Assembly: GCA_016936575.1 (NCBI GenBank)
Contig: JAFGXQ010000234.1
Span: forward strand, 1 to 34,258
Source: Deltaproteobacteria bacterium
Lineage (GTDB): Bacteria > Myxococcota_A > Polyangia > JAAYKL01
Direction of reading: 5' to 3'
DNA: 34,258 nucleotides
The notes under the pieces are model-generated. The model was not told the DNA's origin, searched no databases, and saw only the letters and a list, made by a program, of their open reading frames with translations. Shown here one piece after another: positions 8,375 through 16,026 of this stretch (position 1 is the first letter of the stretch; the number at the start of each line of letters is the position of its first letter). A program made the position numbers and the translations under genes.

Positions 8375-10344
8375 TCCCCGCACCCTCTTTGTGCCCCGAC
8401 TCGAACTTTTGTCTGCAGACAATAGGTTTTGTCATCAGGTACAAACGTTTCATCTATTTCCTGTGCAGAGTATTGCAGGCGCAAAAAATATTTGTTTTCA
8501 TCGACGCGTACAAATTTAATAGACGGAATCATGTAGCCGACCGTATTGTCGTGATAGAAACATAATTCATGGTTCTTATCGCCTATGCATACGATTCCTT
8601 CTGTTGCCCCGAGCCCATACTTGGCAGATATGAGCAGAGACAGCGCTTCTGTCTGATCGACCTGTCTATCTGCCAGCTGAAATTTCTCCAACCGGCGGCC
8701 GCCGTTATGGGTGGCATAATAGAGTGTGGACATATCAAATGCATCGGGGTTGAACGTGAAGTGGATGGGCCGAATCAACCGTGGTTTTCGATTGGGAACA
8801 TCTATTTTTGTATGAAAGGTAATTGTACCGTCGTCTACGTTGCATTGAATTTGTTTGAAAAACGTATAGCCCGCAACCGTTGTCTCGGCTTGTAGAATCA
8901 TGGTATCGTTTTCAATCTGTACCTCTGAGACGCATGGGCAAAGGTTGGTGACTTTGTGTTTGGCTGCCTCTTCGATAATCGCGTGACCTGAAAAAAAATC
9001 CACTCCATAGGCTATATCGTCATAGTAACCGTGTTTTAACGTGGTGATATCCGGCACGCTATTCCGATGAAACGTCAGCCCCTCTATCGTCATTCCCTTC
9101 ATCAGATTCGCCGAAAAAGAGATCGTCGGAGAACTGATTTGAACTGCATTATTGACGTTTGAAACAGTTGCAACGTTATGTTCGAACGGAAACGTTTCAA
9201 CGGCAATCCCTGTGTTTCCGGTGTCAGAAGAGAAGGCATCCCGTGAAATATTCAGTTCGTCACAGAATTGATGAAAATCGTTTTTGAATTCTGCCCACCG
9301 GGTATCGGTAATATGGGTTCTGAAATCGCTTGCCCAGAAATAACACAATTTCTTCTGAAATTCTTTGTCGGAAGTGGTTTTGATTTTTTCAAAAATCCTG
9401 TGACATAGTGTATTGATCTGTTGGTCGGCACGACCGGTCAGCGCCCACCGAATGATATTGTATTTTTCCTGTTTTTTCACCGGGATGGGTTGCTCCGCCG
9501 ATTCAAGTGAAATCGGCTTCTCCATTTTGTGATTTGATTTTTCAAGTACCGTCGAAGGGAAAACCAACGTGAAATCCGGTTCACGTTGCAGCAATTCATA
9601 AAAGGCGAAAATGCGTTTCCATTCGCTGGATGTTCCCAGTTTTTTTTCGGTCTCATATCGCCCCGGGCGAAAATCAAATATCTCTGCATCTCCACTATAT
9701 AGCGAAATGAATCGCGTCTGTTCACTGTTGTGACGACGAAGATAAGTCATAAACTCGTCGAGGGTGGTTTCGCCATGGGCATAACGTTGAAATTTTTGAA
9801 ATACGATTGAATTGCACCATAACAATGAAATATCTGATTCCCCATTGGTGGCATGAAGGGCGCGGTATTGATATGATTTCGGCCATTCCGGATGGTATTT
9901 GTATGTGTTGTTCCACTCCATGGCAATCCCGCGGTATCCGGCGTTCAGATAATGTTCAATCATTCCCGCCGAGAATGCCATCTCGTTGACCAATGCGATG
10001 GTCGGCTGAACGCCGAGAATGTTGAGATACCGTTCGCCGGCGATTGTATAATTCCATTGGTTCACCTTCCATGGAACTAACGGCCCGATAATCTGCGCGT
10101 ACCCGCTACCGATAAATTCGATTTTTCCTTCTCGCAGGAGCTCCCGGCAGCGTAGAATCCAAGATGGGTCAGCGTCCGCAATCATTTCCAACGTTATCGC
10201 TGCGGCTTCAACCGCCACCGGTACGTTTCTTTCCGCCAGATGTAAAATCGGCCAGTAACACTTTTCGATTACATTTTTATGATGTTCTCTGTCGATAGAA
10301 GAATACATCAGATTCAAGTGAAAGAATGTGAAGCCGTTCAACAT
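8371..10344 (-). CDS. GH57-like glycoside hydrolase/transferase-family protein
   Basis: A 657-residue protein whose first 250 residues resemble the catalytic barrel of family GH57: FFHLNLMYSSI at the start, FIGSGYAQIIGPLVP, VNEMAFS with Glu121 as candidate nucleophile, GYRGIAMEWNNTY, and SLYSGDAEIFDFRPGRY with Asp219 as candidate acid/base. The remainder is beta-rich, like the C-terminal domains of large hydrolases. No signal peptide is seen, so it should be cytoplasmic. The start ATG directly abuts the previous gene's stop and has GAGGTG upstream. GH57 members act on alpha-glucans, but some related sequences sit in polysaccharide loci. In a nonulosonate-type operon its reaction is not obvious; transglycosylation or sugar trimming is possible. 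Confidence 0.7.
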   Translation of the reverse strand: MLNGFTFFHLNLMYSSIDREHHKNVIEKCYWPILHLAERNVPVAVEAAAITLEMIADADPSWILRCRELLREGKIEFIGSGYAQIIGPLVPWKVNQWNYTIAGERYLNILGVQPTIALVNEMAFSAGMIEHYLNAGYRGIAMEWNNTYKYHPEWPKSYQYRALHATNGESDISLLWCNSIVFQKFQRYAHGETTLDEFMTYLRRHNSEQTRFISLYSGDAEIFDFRPGRYETEKKLGTSSEWKRIFAFYELLQREPDFTLVFPSTVLEKSNHKMEKPISLESAEQPIPVKKQEKYNIIRWALTGRADQQINTLCHRIFEKIKTTSDKEFQKKLCYFWASDFRTHITDTRWAEFKNDFHQFCDELNISRDAFSSDTGNTGIAVETFPFEHNVATVSNVNNAVQISSPTISFSANLMKGMTIEGLTFHRNSVPDITTLKHGYYDDIAYGVDFFSGHAIIEEAAKHKVTNLCPCVSEVQIENDTMILQAETTVAGYTFFKQIQCNVDDGTITFHTKIDVPNRKPRLIRPIHFTFNPDAFDMSTLYYATHNGGRRLEKFQLADRQVDQTEALSLLISAKYGLGATEGIVCIGDKNHELCFYHDNTVGYMIPSIKFVRVDENKYFLRLQYSAQEIDETFVPDDKTYCLQTKVRVGAQRGCGE

Positions 10345-11571
10345 TTATTTCACCTCAAAATGAATATCGAGAATCGCCTGTTCCGCATTACGGGCTGCGT
10401 CTTCTCGGCTTTTTCCGCGCGCGATGACAACTCCCGCCCGTCCCGGGTGAGATTTAATTTCTTCAACGCGGTCACCCGGTTGTACGCGTATTTCCAGCAA
10501 ACCGATTTCTTCTCGCTGTGACACTTTTTGGACACCGGTTATTCGATGAACAACACCGGGCTGAGGAAACATATACCTCTGGCTGATAAAGTCATTGCGA
10601 ACAGGAATGAGGGTTTTTTCATCAACCGGGTCGTTCACAGCGATGCGCAATGCCGCACCGACCAAATCAACGCCCGTGCTCATCGGTATTTCGTGGGTGC
10701 AGAAGTAACCGCCGCTCAGCCTTGCCGCAAGCTCAATGATATACGGTTCGCCATTTTTCACCACAATATCACCTTTCACAACCCCGCGAGTAATACCCAT
10801 ACTGGCGGCGCCGGCAGCGACTAACTGTTTGATTTTGTCTTGAACATCTGTCGCCAGAAAACTGGGCAGGTCGCCGCCGTCCTCAATCATGTGCGGCGCG
10901 AACTTATCTATCAATGAATAATTTCGATCTGAAAATCCCGGCGTGAACATAGAACCGTCCAAGACAATCGATTCTGTGCTGACCTGGGGGCCGTCAATGT
11001 ATTCCTCCACCATGACTCTTCCTGTAGGCGAGTTTTCTTTCGCGGTAAAAAAGGCGGATGTGAGGTCGTAATTGGGAAGCAATCGCTGAACGCCGCGCGC
11101 TCCTCGGCTGTCTACCGGCTTGATGATAAGAGCGTTCGGCGAAACAGCCGCAATGGATTTCAGGTGCTCTGGAGAATCAACCTGCTTGAACCAGGGAATG
11201 GCAATGTTGTCTCGTTTAAATCGTTCTTTCATCAGCAGCTTGTCCTGCGCAATCTGCGCGGATTCAACTGAAATCCCCGGTAATCCAAGTTCCTTCGCGA
11301 TGGTTGCAACGGTTAGCGGAACATCGGACGCCACACAGATCACACCGTCGATGGGGCGAACCGTCTGGTGAAAATGCACGGCTTTGGCGGTTGAATCGGC
11401 CACATCATATGTGCTGGCGATGATTGTGTCCTCGCAATGAGAAAAGCAGGGGGCATGCTCGTTTCCGTCACTTACCACAGTATGGTAGCCCATTTCTTTA
11501 GCGCGTTTTATCGCTGGAACCGCTTCGAGACTTCCGGCAACGAATAGAATTGTTTTATTGTCTTTTTTCAT
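10345..11571 (-). CDS. ATP-grasp ligase (carboxylate-amine ligase type)
   Basis: A 408-residue ATP-grasp protein. It begins with a Rossmann-like segment (TILFVAGSLEAVPAIKRAKEM), then shows the nucleotide-binding strands ALIIKPVDSRGARGV and VMVEEYIDGPQVSTESIV, and the metal-binding region YIIELAARLSGGYF, in the order of carbamoyl-phosphate-synthase/biotin-carboxylase-like ligases. The ATG at 11571 has GGAG upstream and overlaps the preceding gene by 17 bases; a TTG at 11586 is a weaker alternative. ATP-grasp ligases join a carboxylate to an amine or similar acceptor through an acyl phosphate. In this operon it may attach an amino acid or acid to an amino sugar, or activate the nonulosonate carboxylate. 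This is inference, but the family assignment is firm. Confidence 0.85.
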   Translation of the reverse strand: MKKDNKTILFVAGSLEAVPAIKRAKEMGYHTVVSDGNEHAPCFSHCEDTIIASTYDVADSTAKAVHFHQTVRPIDGVICVASDVPLTVATIAKELGLPGISVESAQIAQDKLLMKERFKRDNIAIPWFKQVDSPEHLKSIAAVSPNALIIKPVDSRGARGVQRLLPNYDLTSAFFTAKENSPTGRVMVEEYIDGPQVSTESIVLDGSMFTPGFSDRNYSLIDKFAPHMIEDGGDLPSFLATDVQDKIKQLVAAGAASMGITRGVVKGDIVVKNGEPYIIELAARLSGGYFCTHEIPMSTGVDLVGAALRIAVNDPVDEKTLIPVRNDFISQRYMFPQPGVVHRITGVQKVSQREEIGLLEIRVQPGDRVEEIKSHPGRAGVVIARGKSREDAARNAEQAILDIHFEVK

Positions 11572-13357
11572 GTCGATGTTCTCCAATTCGCTCCATTATT
11601 TTCGCCGCGACATTGCTTGCGCCCGAACGAATCTGCGCGGATAACAGCGACATTTGATTCTCAACGAAGCGTCTGTTTTTTATGGACATGATCATTTCCG
11701 ATACGCTGTCACAAATGGCTTCTTTGTTCATTTGATTCGGAAATATGGCCGCAATGGCGCCGATACGCGATTCAACAAAAGGTGCGGCGCTTTGCGCGTG
11801 ATCGGCTGACAAGCACATGTACACGGCCGGCAGATTCATTGCGGCGGCCTCATATGCGGTAACCCCGAAAGAAATGAATGCCAGGTCGGTATGTTCCATT
11901 AACGGTCGTAAACTTTCTGGTGCTTGATGAATCTGTATCCGGTCTGTAAACAGAGCGTTTGCCGTTGTGACGATTTCTTCTGTGTCACTGAAACCGGCGC
12001 CGATGACCAAATCAATATCCAGCTCATCTATCATCTGACATGCCGCCAGAGAATACAAGGCGATCATACTGAAATGACAGGGGTCGCTGCCGCCCATCGA
12101 TAAAAGTATTCGCGTTTTGTCTGTGATATTTTTTTTCAAGGGCGCCCCTTGATATTCAGACGGCACAATCGAATATTCAAACCCGCGATATATGTCTCCT
12201 GTCGCGTTGATCCAATCCAGGTCGACCACCTGGGGCGATGCCGGGTAAAAATTCATATCCGCAAACAGGCGGCGGTCGCTGCCGTCATCTATCAGTGCGC
12301 TCGGAATGTTTCGGTTATTCAGTTCTTTTACCGAGTCGGCGGAAATACCGTCTTTAACGTCGATTACGATGAGTTCCGGTGGGGGAGACGCCAATACCGC
12401 ATCCATCAGCATTCGTTCCTGTCCCGGGGCGAATTCGCTGACCGTGAACCCCTGTTCCGTCACGCGGTTGATACCGGTTCCGTCTCCCAGACTAATCATT
12501 TTTATCGCTGCGGCGTGTTCATTTCGAAGAGTGTCCGCCAGAGCGATAGCGCGCGTAAGATGTCCCTGTCCGGCTTCTGCACTGCTTTCAAAGACAATCG
12601 TGATATGGGCGCCGGTTTCATTCAGTGTTTTCTGATGTACAGTCGCGTTGATTCGCAGCAGAGAAGGCTCCTTCTTTAACAGGGAGACGACATCTGTGAT
12701 GGGCGCGAATGGCGCATTCTGTTGCAGACGCTCATAAATGGTTTCCACAAATCGTATATCAGCCGGCGTATCCACCGACATCCTCGCTCCTGAAAAACTT
12801 TCAGCTTCCGGTATCGGCACCAACGCGTGGCTGACAAATTCCGGATGTGCTTTAAAATAGCCTGTGATGTGCTCTATCGCCACAGGGTCGTCAGATGCCT
12901 GTGACAGCAATCGTTGCAGCGAGGAAACGCTGAATACTTCGAAACCTTCGTGTATAGGTGTCGCGCCGGGTGTCAGGGCGAAAAAGTCTGCCTGCTCTGT
13001 TCGTAAAATATCTACCATGCGGTCAATTGCCGCGGCGTCGACGAACGGTACATCGCCGGTTACCCGTACCACATAGTCTCCTTTGTAATGTTCAGCGGCC
13101 AGAGCGAATCTGGAAAGTACATCTGATTCACTTCCCCTGACCACGTGAATACCTGCTGCTGCGACAGCGTCGGCAAGTGGCGTGTCCTGGGGTTCGGTAC
13201 TTGTGGCGACAACAATTTCTGTGATGCGTTGACTTTGCTGAAGACGTTGAATCACATGGAAAATCAGCGGTATTTCGCATATGGGACGAAGAGATTTTCC
13301 CCGAAGCCGGGAAGATCCCATTCGCGCGAGAATAATCGCACGCAACGGAAATATCAT
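11555..13357 (-). CDS. SpsF-like cytidylyltransferase fused to SpsG/PseG-like nucleotide-sugar domain
   Basis: A 600-residue two-domain protein. Residues about 1-240 resemble SpsF/CMP-nonulosonate synthetases: RAIILARMGSSRLRGKSL is the CTP-binding signature, followed by VVRVTGDVPFVD and MSVDTPADIRF. Residues about 250-600 resemble SpsG/PseG UDP-sugar hydrolases of the GT-B fold: AGQGHLTRAIALADTL, LLSMGGSDPCHFS and FISFGVTAYEAAAMNLPAV, then SADHAQSA. In Bacillus sps operons the two functions are separate genes beside spsE (a NeuB homologue); here they are one chain beside a NeuB homologue. The ATG overlaps the NeuB gene's TGA (ATGA). Expected roles are releasing an aldose from a nucleotide sugar and activating the condensed acid as a CMP sugar. 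Confidence 0.85.
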   Translation of the reverse strand: MIFPLRAIILARMGSSRLRGKSLRPICEIPLIFHVIQRLQQSQRITEIVVATSTEPQDTPLADAVAAAGIHVVRGSESDVLSRFALAAEHYKGDYVVRVTGDVPFVDAAAIDRMVDILRTEQADFFALTPGATPIHEGFEVFSVSSLQRLLSQASDDPVAIEHITGYFKAHPEFVSHALVPIPEAESFSGARMSVDTPADIRFVETIYERLQQNAPFAPITDVVSLLKKEPSLLRINATVHQKTLNETGAHITIVFESSAEAGQGHLTRAIALADTLRNEHAAAIKMISLGDGTGINRVTEQGFTVSEFAPGQERMLMDAVLASPPPELIVIDVKDGISADSVKELNNRNIPSALIDDGSDRRLFADMNFYPASPQVVDLDWINATGDIYRGFEYSIVPSEYQGAPLKKNITDKTRILLSMGGSDPCHFSMIALYSLAACQMIDELDIDLVIGAGFSDTEEIVTTANALFTDRIQIHQAPESLRPLMEHTDLAFISFGVTAYEAAAMNLPAVYMCLSADHAQSAAPFVESRIGAIAAIFPNQMNKEAICDSVSEMIMSIKNRRFVENQMSLLSAQIRSGASNVAAKIMERIGEHRHEKRQ

Positions 13358-14217
13358 GGATGCCACACCTTTCGAATGTGTTTCAGTGGGCGAAGCCCGT
13401 CTTCGGGATCAGCGCGCCAATCCCGATCGGGTTGTTCCGAGGCGGTGGTTTTTTTACAGGCGGAGCCGCCGGCGAGTTCCGCCTCGCGAATGGTTCTGAT
13501 GACCAATGCGATTTCGTGTGGAAGCCAGCAGTGTCCGGATTCGTATTCCTCGCCATCGCCCTCCAAATCCAGATGAAATTCAATCACATCGCTTTTCATA
13601 TCCAAAGCGGCGCGATAGATAACACTTGGTGCCACACTATGGTCTGACCATCCGACCTTTGTTTTCAGGTCAGAACGGAAAGCCGAAATCACGTTTAGAT
13701 TGCATTCTTCGGGCGGCGCCGGATACGCCGAAACACAATGCAGCACAGTCAGATTCGTACAACCGTTGTTGCGTATCGTACTCACGGCTTGATGAATTTC
13801 CTCGATGGTGGCCATGCCGGTTGAAAGAACAATCGGTTTTTTCGTTTGCGCGCACTTTGTCAGTAAATCGTTCCATAGCAACTCATACGACGCGATTTTG
13901 TAAAAATCCACATAGGGGTTTAACTGGTCCACCGCATCGAGATAAAAGGGTGTACAGCCGAACTGAAGTTTTTTCTCCACACAGCGCTCTTTGATTTTCG
14001 GAATAAACGCCAATGGTAGTTCCCACGCTTTGCGACGGGAATGGAATTCGCTCTTTGATAGGATTTCCGGCGAAAAAAGTTTTTCGATTCGAAAGAGCTG
14101 AAACTTGACGGCATCACAACCGATTTGTGCGCTGATATCGACAAACTTGAGACATCTTTCAAGGTTCTGTTGATGATTGCTCGATACTTCTGATATAAAC
14201 AACGGTGTCATTGTCAT
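13354..14217 (-). CDS. NeuB-family synthase lacking the SAF domain
   Basis: A 287-residue PEP-condensing synthase of the N-acetylneuraminate synthase family. It shows ISEVSSNHQQNL near the start, CDAVKFQLF, FYKIASYELLW, VLSTGMATIEEI, VLHCVSAYPAPP and VGWSDHS. It differs from standard NeuB: the IERHF motif is VIEFHLDLEGDGEEYESGHCW and the C-terminal SAF domain is absent, replaced by a short tail containing DWRADPEDGLRPLKHIRK. This variant was recognised as a distinct subfamily, not as a broken gene. It is first in the minus-strand operon. Start choice is uncertain: ATG 14217, ATG 14211 and GTG 14250 are in frame, none with a strong ribosome site. A candidate promoter lies immediately upstream. 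Confidence 0.85.
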   Translation of the reverse strand: MTMTPLFISEVSSNHQQNLERCLKFVDISAQIGCDAVKFQLFRIEKLFSPEILSKSEFHSRRKAWELPLAFIPKIKERCVEKKLQFGCTPFYLDAVDQLNPYVDFYKIASYELLWNDLLTKCAQTKKPIVLSTGMATIEEIHQAVSTIRNNGCTNLTVLHCVSAYPAPPEECNLNVISAFRSDLKTKVGWSDHSVAPSVIYRAALDMKSDVIEFHLDLEGDGEEYESGHCWLPHEIALVIRTIREAELAGGSACKKTTASEQPDRDWRADPEDGLRPLKHIRKVWHP

Positions 14218-14258
14218 TGTTACGGACGCGGCCGATTTTTTTTTACCCACTGATTCAA

Positions 14259-14287
14259 AATATACCCATTTCTACTGAAATTGTTGA
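14259..14287 (-). promoter_or_regulatory. candidate sigma-70-type promoter of the seven-gene glycan operon
   Basis: On the minus strand, TCAACA (14287-14282) and TATATT (14264-14259) are separated by exactly 17 bases, matching the -35 and -10 consensus at 4/6 and 5/6. Transcription would begin near 14252, a leader of about 35 bases to the ATG at 14217. The overlapping dyad at 14264-14295 spans the spacer, as a repressor operator would. Confidence 0.4.
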
Positions 14288-14305
14288 AAATGGGTCGGTT
14301 TTTTT
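14264..14305 (+). terminator. stem-loop followed by a T-run (terminator or operator)
   Basis: ACCCATTT (14264-14271) and AAATGGGT (14288-14295) form an 8-bp stem around a 16-base loop, followed by CGG and seven Ts (14299-14305). Read on the plus strand this has the shape of an intrinsic terminator, but no plus-strand gene ends here; it would only stop antisense or leader transcription. It also overlaps the candidate minus-strand promoter, so an operator dyad is an equal alternative. Confidence 0.4.
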
Positions 14306-14353
14306 ATGTGTCATCGCTTAATTCAGCTGACGCATCTGCCGACCTATTCAGTG

Positions 14354-14575
14354 ATGCATTACGACGATGTAAAATACGGCACCAATAATAATCAGACCGC
14401 CAAAAAAGAAAGACCGTTCCTTGGGATTTTATTTGAGTGCTGCGGGGTGTACGCGCGGATTTATAAAAACAAAGAGGGCACAGCATATGAGGGACATTGT
14501 CCGAAATGTTTCAAACCCGTGCGTATTAAAGTGGGAAAAGGGGGGAGCCATTCCCGGTTTTTCAGCGCCGGATAA
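14354..14575 (+). CDS. small conserved cysteine-containing protein, possible metal site
   Basis: A 73-residue protein from the ATG at 14354 (an upstream in-frame ATG at 14306 would add 16 residues through the stem-loop and is less likely). The core [27 protein letters not shown] is followed by a basic strand ([12 protein letters not shown]) and SHSRFFSAG. Cys29-Cys30 and the CPKC at 49-52 could bind zinc like a small ribbon. I recognise this as the style of a small conserved hypothetical family; no function is known to me. It is a lone plus-strand gene between two minus-strand units, with no strong ribosome site. Confidence 0.6.
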   Translation: MHYDDVKYGTNNNQTAKKERPFLGILFECCGVYARIYKNKEGTAYEGHCPKCFKPVRIKVGKGGSHSRFFSAG

Positions 14576-14599
14576 CCGGCATCGGGCGAATACGGATTT

Positions 14600-15910
14600 C
14601 TATCGAACCGGCAACGGCGTCAGACATTCAAAGTTCGGGTGCAGCGAAACCACCCGTTTGTTGTAGAGCAGATGTTTGTACAGGAATTTCTGTTTGTCGG
14701 GAACGATAACGGTTTCAGCGGTCACCACTGCGCCGTCCCCTGTCATATTCGGATACACCATGAGCTGCGCATTGGATGCGAATAGTTTTCCCATGGCTTC
14801 CAGCATCCCACCACTACCTTGCATACCCGCATAATATTTTTCGTTGAGAATGGTCAGGATGTTTTCGACCGACAAAACGAATCCCACCTTGCGGTTGGGG
14901 TCGTGAATGGTGAAGTATTCACTCAGGCGGAAATAGCGATAGAAAGAGCTGACCATCACGTTGAATCCCAGGTGGGTAATACGGGTGATGCGTTCCTCCA
15001 TATCGGAGATATCATCGCTGCCGTCCGCGATGTACTTGGAGACGTTCATTTCGCAGATACAGGCGATATCGGCGGCGTTGATTTCCATACTTTGCGCAAA
15101 TGCGGCCATGCCGCGGGCAATCATGTCGGCATGCAAATCCAGAAACGGGCGGAAGGTTCCCCGCAGCACAACCACGTGTTTCTTGTACAGCAGTTCCGCC
15201 GGGTCGATGGGTTTCCCGTTCTGGCCGAACATCGTCACTGAACCGAGCTGCGAGGTCACCAGTCGAATGTTCATCGCCGAGTTGCGAACCTTTTCGAAGG
15301 CCGGGCCTGAAAAATCAATGTAGTTGACCTCAATTCGGTTTATGTTCAAGTCTTCAAAAAGTGAATCGATCAGTTCCGGTGGATTGTTCCAGAAATTGAA
15401 TGCGCCGTAGATCAGATTTACGCCCAGAATACCCAGTGCAGCCTGCTGGTCTTTATTCACGATGTCGAGCATGCGCACGTGCATCACAATTTTACTGGGC
15501 GCGGCGCCGGCGGTGTGCTGGAATTTGATGCCCAGCCAACCGTGGCAGTCGCGGTCGGAGTTATAGGCTTTGGCGGCGACGGTGTTGGCAAATGCGAAAA
15601 AGGTGGTGTCCGGGGGCCGGTGGCTTTTGATTCGCTCCACTGTCAGCGTGAACTCGGTTTCCAGCATGCTGTCCAGCCTGGGGCGTGCTACATACCGTCC
15701 GGATTTTTCAACCCCGTAGATGGCATCGCTTTCCTGCATGTCGTAGGCTGACAGCGATCGGGCGATGGTTCCGGATGCGCCTCCTGCGCGAAAGAACTGC
15801 CGCGCCACCTCCTGCCCTGCTCCAATTTCAGCGAACGAACCGTAGATTTTGTGGTTCAGATTGATGTGGAGTGCTTTGTGCCTCGTATTTAGCTTGACCT
15901 CTTGTTCCAT
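14600..15910 (-). CDS. conserved cytoplasmic protein, often mislabelled TonB-dependent receptor
   Basis: A 436-residue protein with a distinctive conserved N-terminal core (IYGSFAEIGAGQEVARQFF, GGASGTIARSLSAYDM, DAIYG, RYVARPRL) and later HGWLGIKFQ, KIVMHVRMLD, ALGILGVNLIYGAF, IEVNYIDFSGPAF and AELLYKKHVVVLRGTFRP. Close relatives are commonly labelled TonB-dependent receptor or nicotinate-nucleotide adenylyltransferase in databases, but there is no signal peptide, TonB box or barrel pattern, so those labels look wrong. The ATG at 15910 has GGAG six bases upstream and begins the conserved core; an in-frame extension to 15979 lacks support. It is monocistronic and converges on the small gene at 14354. 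Function unknown. Confidence 0.75.
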   Translation of the reverse strand: MEQEVKLNTRHKALHINLNHKIYGSFAEIGAGQEVARQFFRAGGASGTIARSLSAYDMQESDAIYGVEKSGRYVARPRLDSMLETEFTLTVERIKSHRPPDTTFFAFANTVAAKAYNSDRDCHGWLGIKFQHTAGAAPSKIVMHVRMLDIVNKDQQAALGILGVNLIYGAFNFWNNPPELIDSLFEDLNINRIEVNYIDFSGPAFEKVRNSAMNIRLVTSQLGSVTMFGQNGKPIDPAELLYKKHVVVLRGTFRPFLDLHADMIARGMAAFAQSMEINAADIACICEMNVSKYIADGSDDISDMEERITRITHLGFNVMVSSFYRYFRLSEYFTIHDPNRKVGFVLSVENILTILNEKYYAGMQGSGGMLEAMGKLFASNAQLMVYPNMTGDGAVVTAETVIVPDKQKFLYKHLLYNKRVVSLHPNFECLTPLPVR

Positions 15911-16026
15911 ACCGGCTCCGACTCTGTTGCAATGCGTACTCTGTACATAACAGTATGAACATGTTTTTCGCAATTGCAATGAAACTGTATTTTCAAGGGT
16001 ATCGCGCTTTGTGTGAATACAGAAAT

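Noticed and set aside
12149..12679. Long plus-strand open frame inside the cytidylyltransferase gene
   Set aside because: The opposite strand has continuous family motifs; this frame has none.
14600..15910. TonB-dependent receptor
   Set aside because: No signal peptide, TonB box, plug or beta-barrel pattern is present; the name is a database habit for this family.
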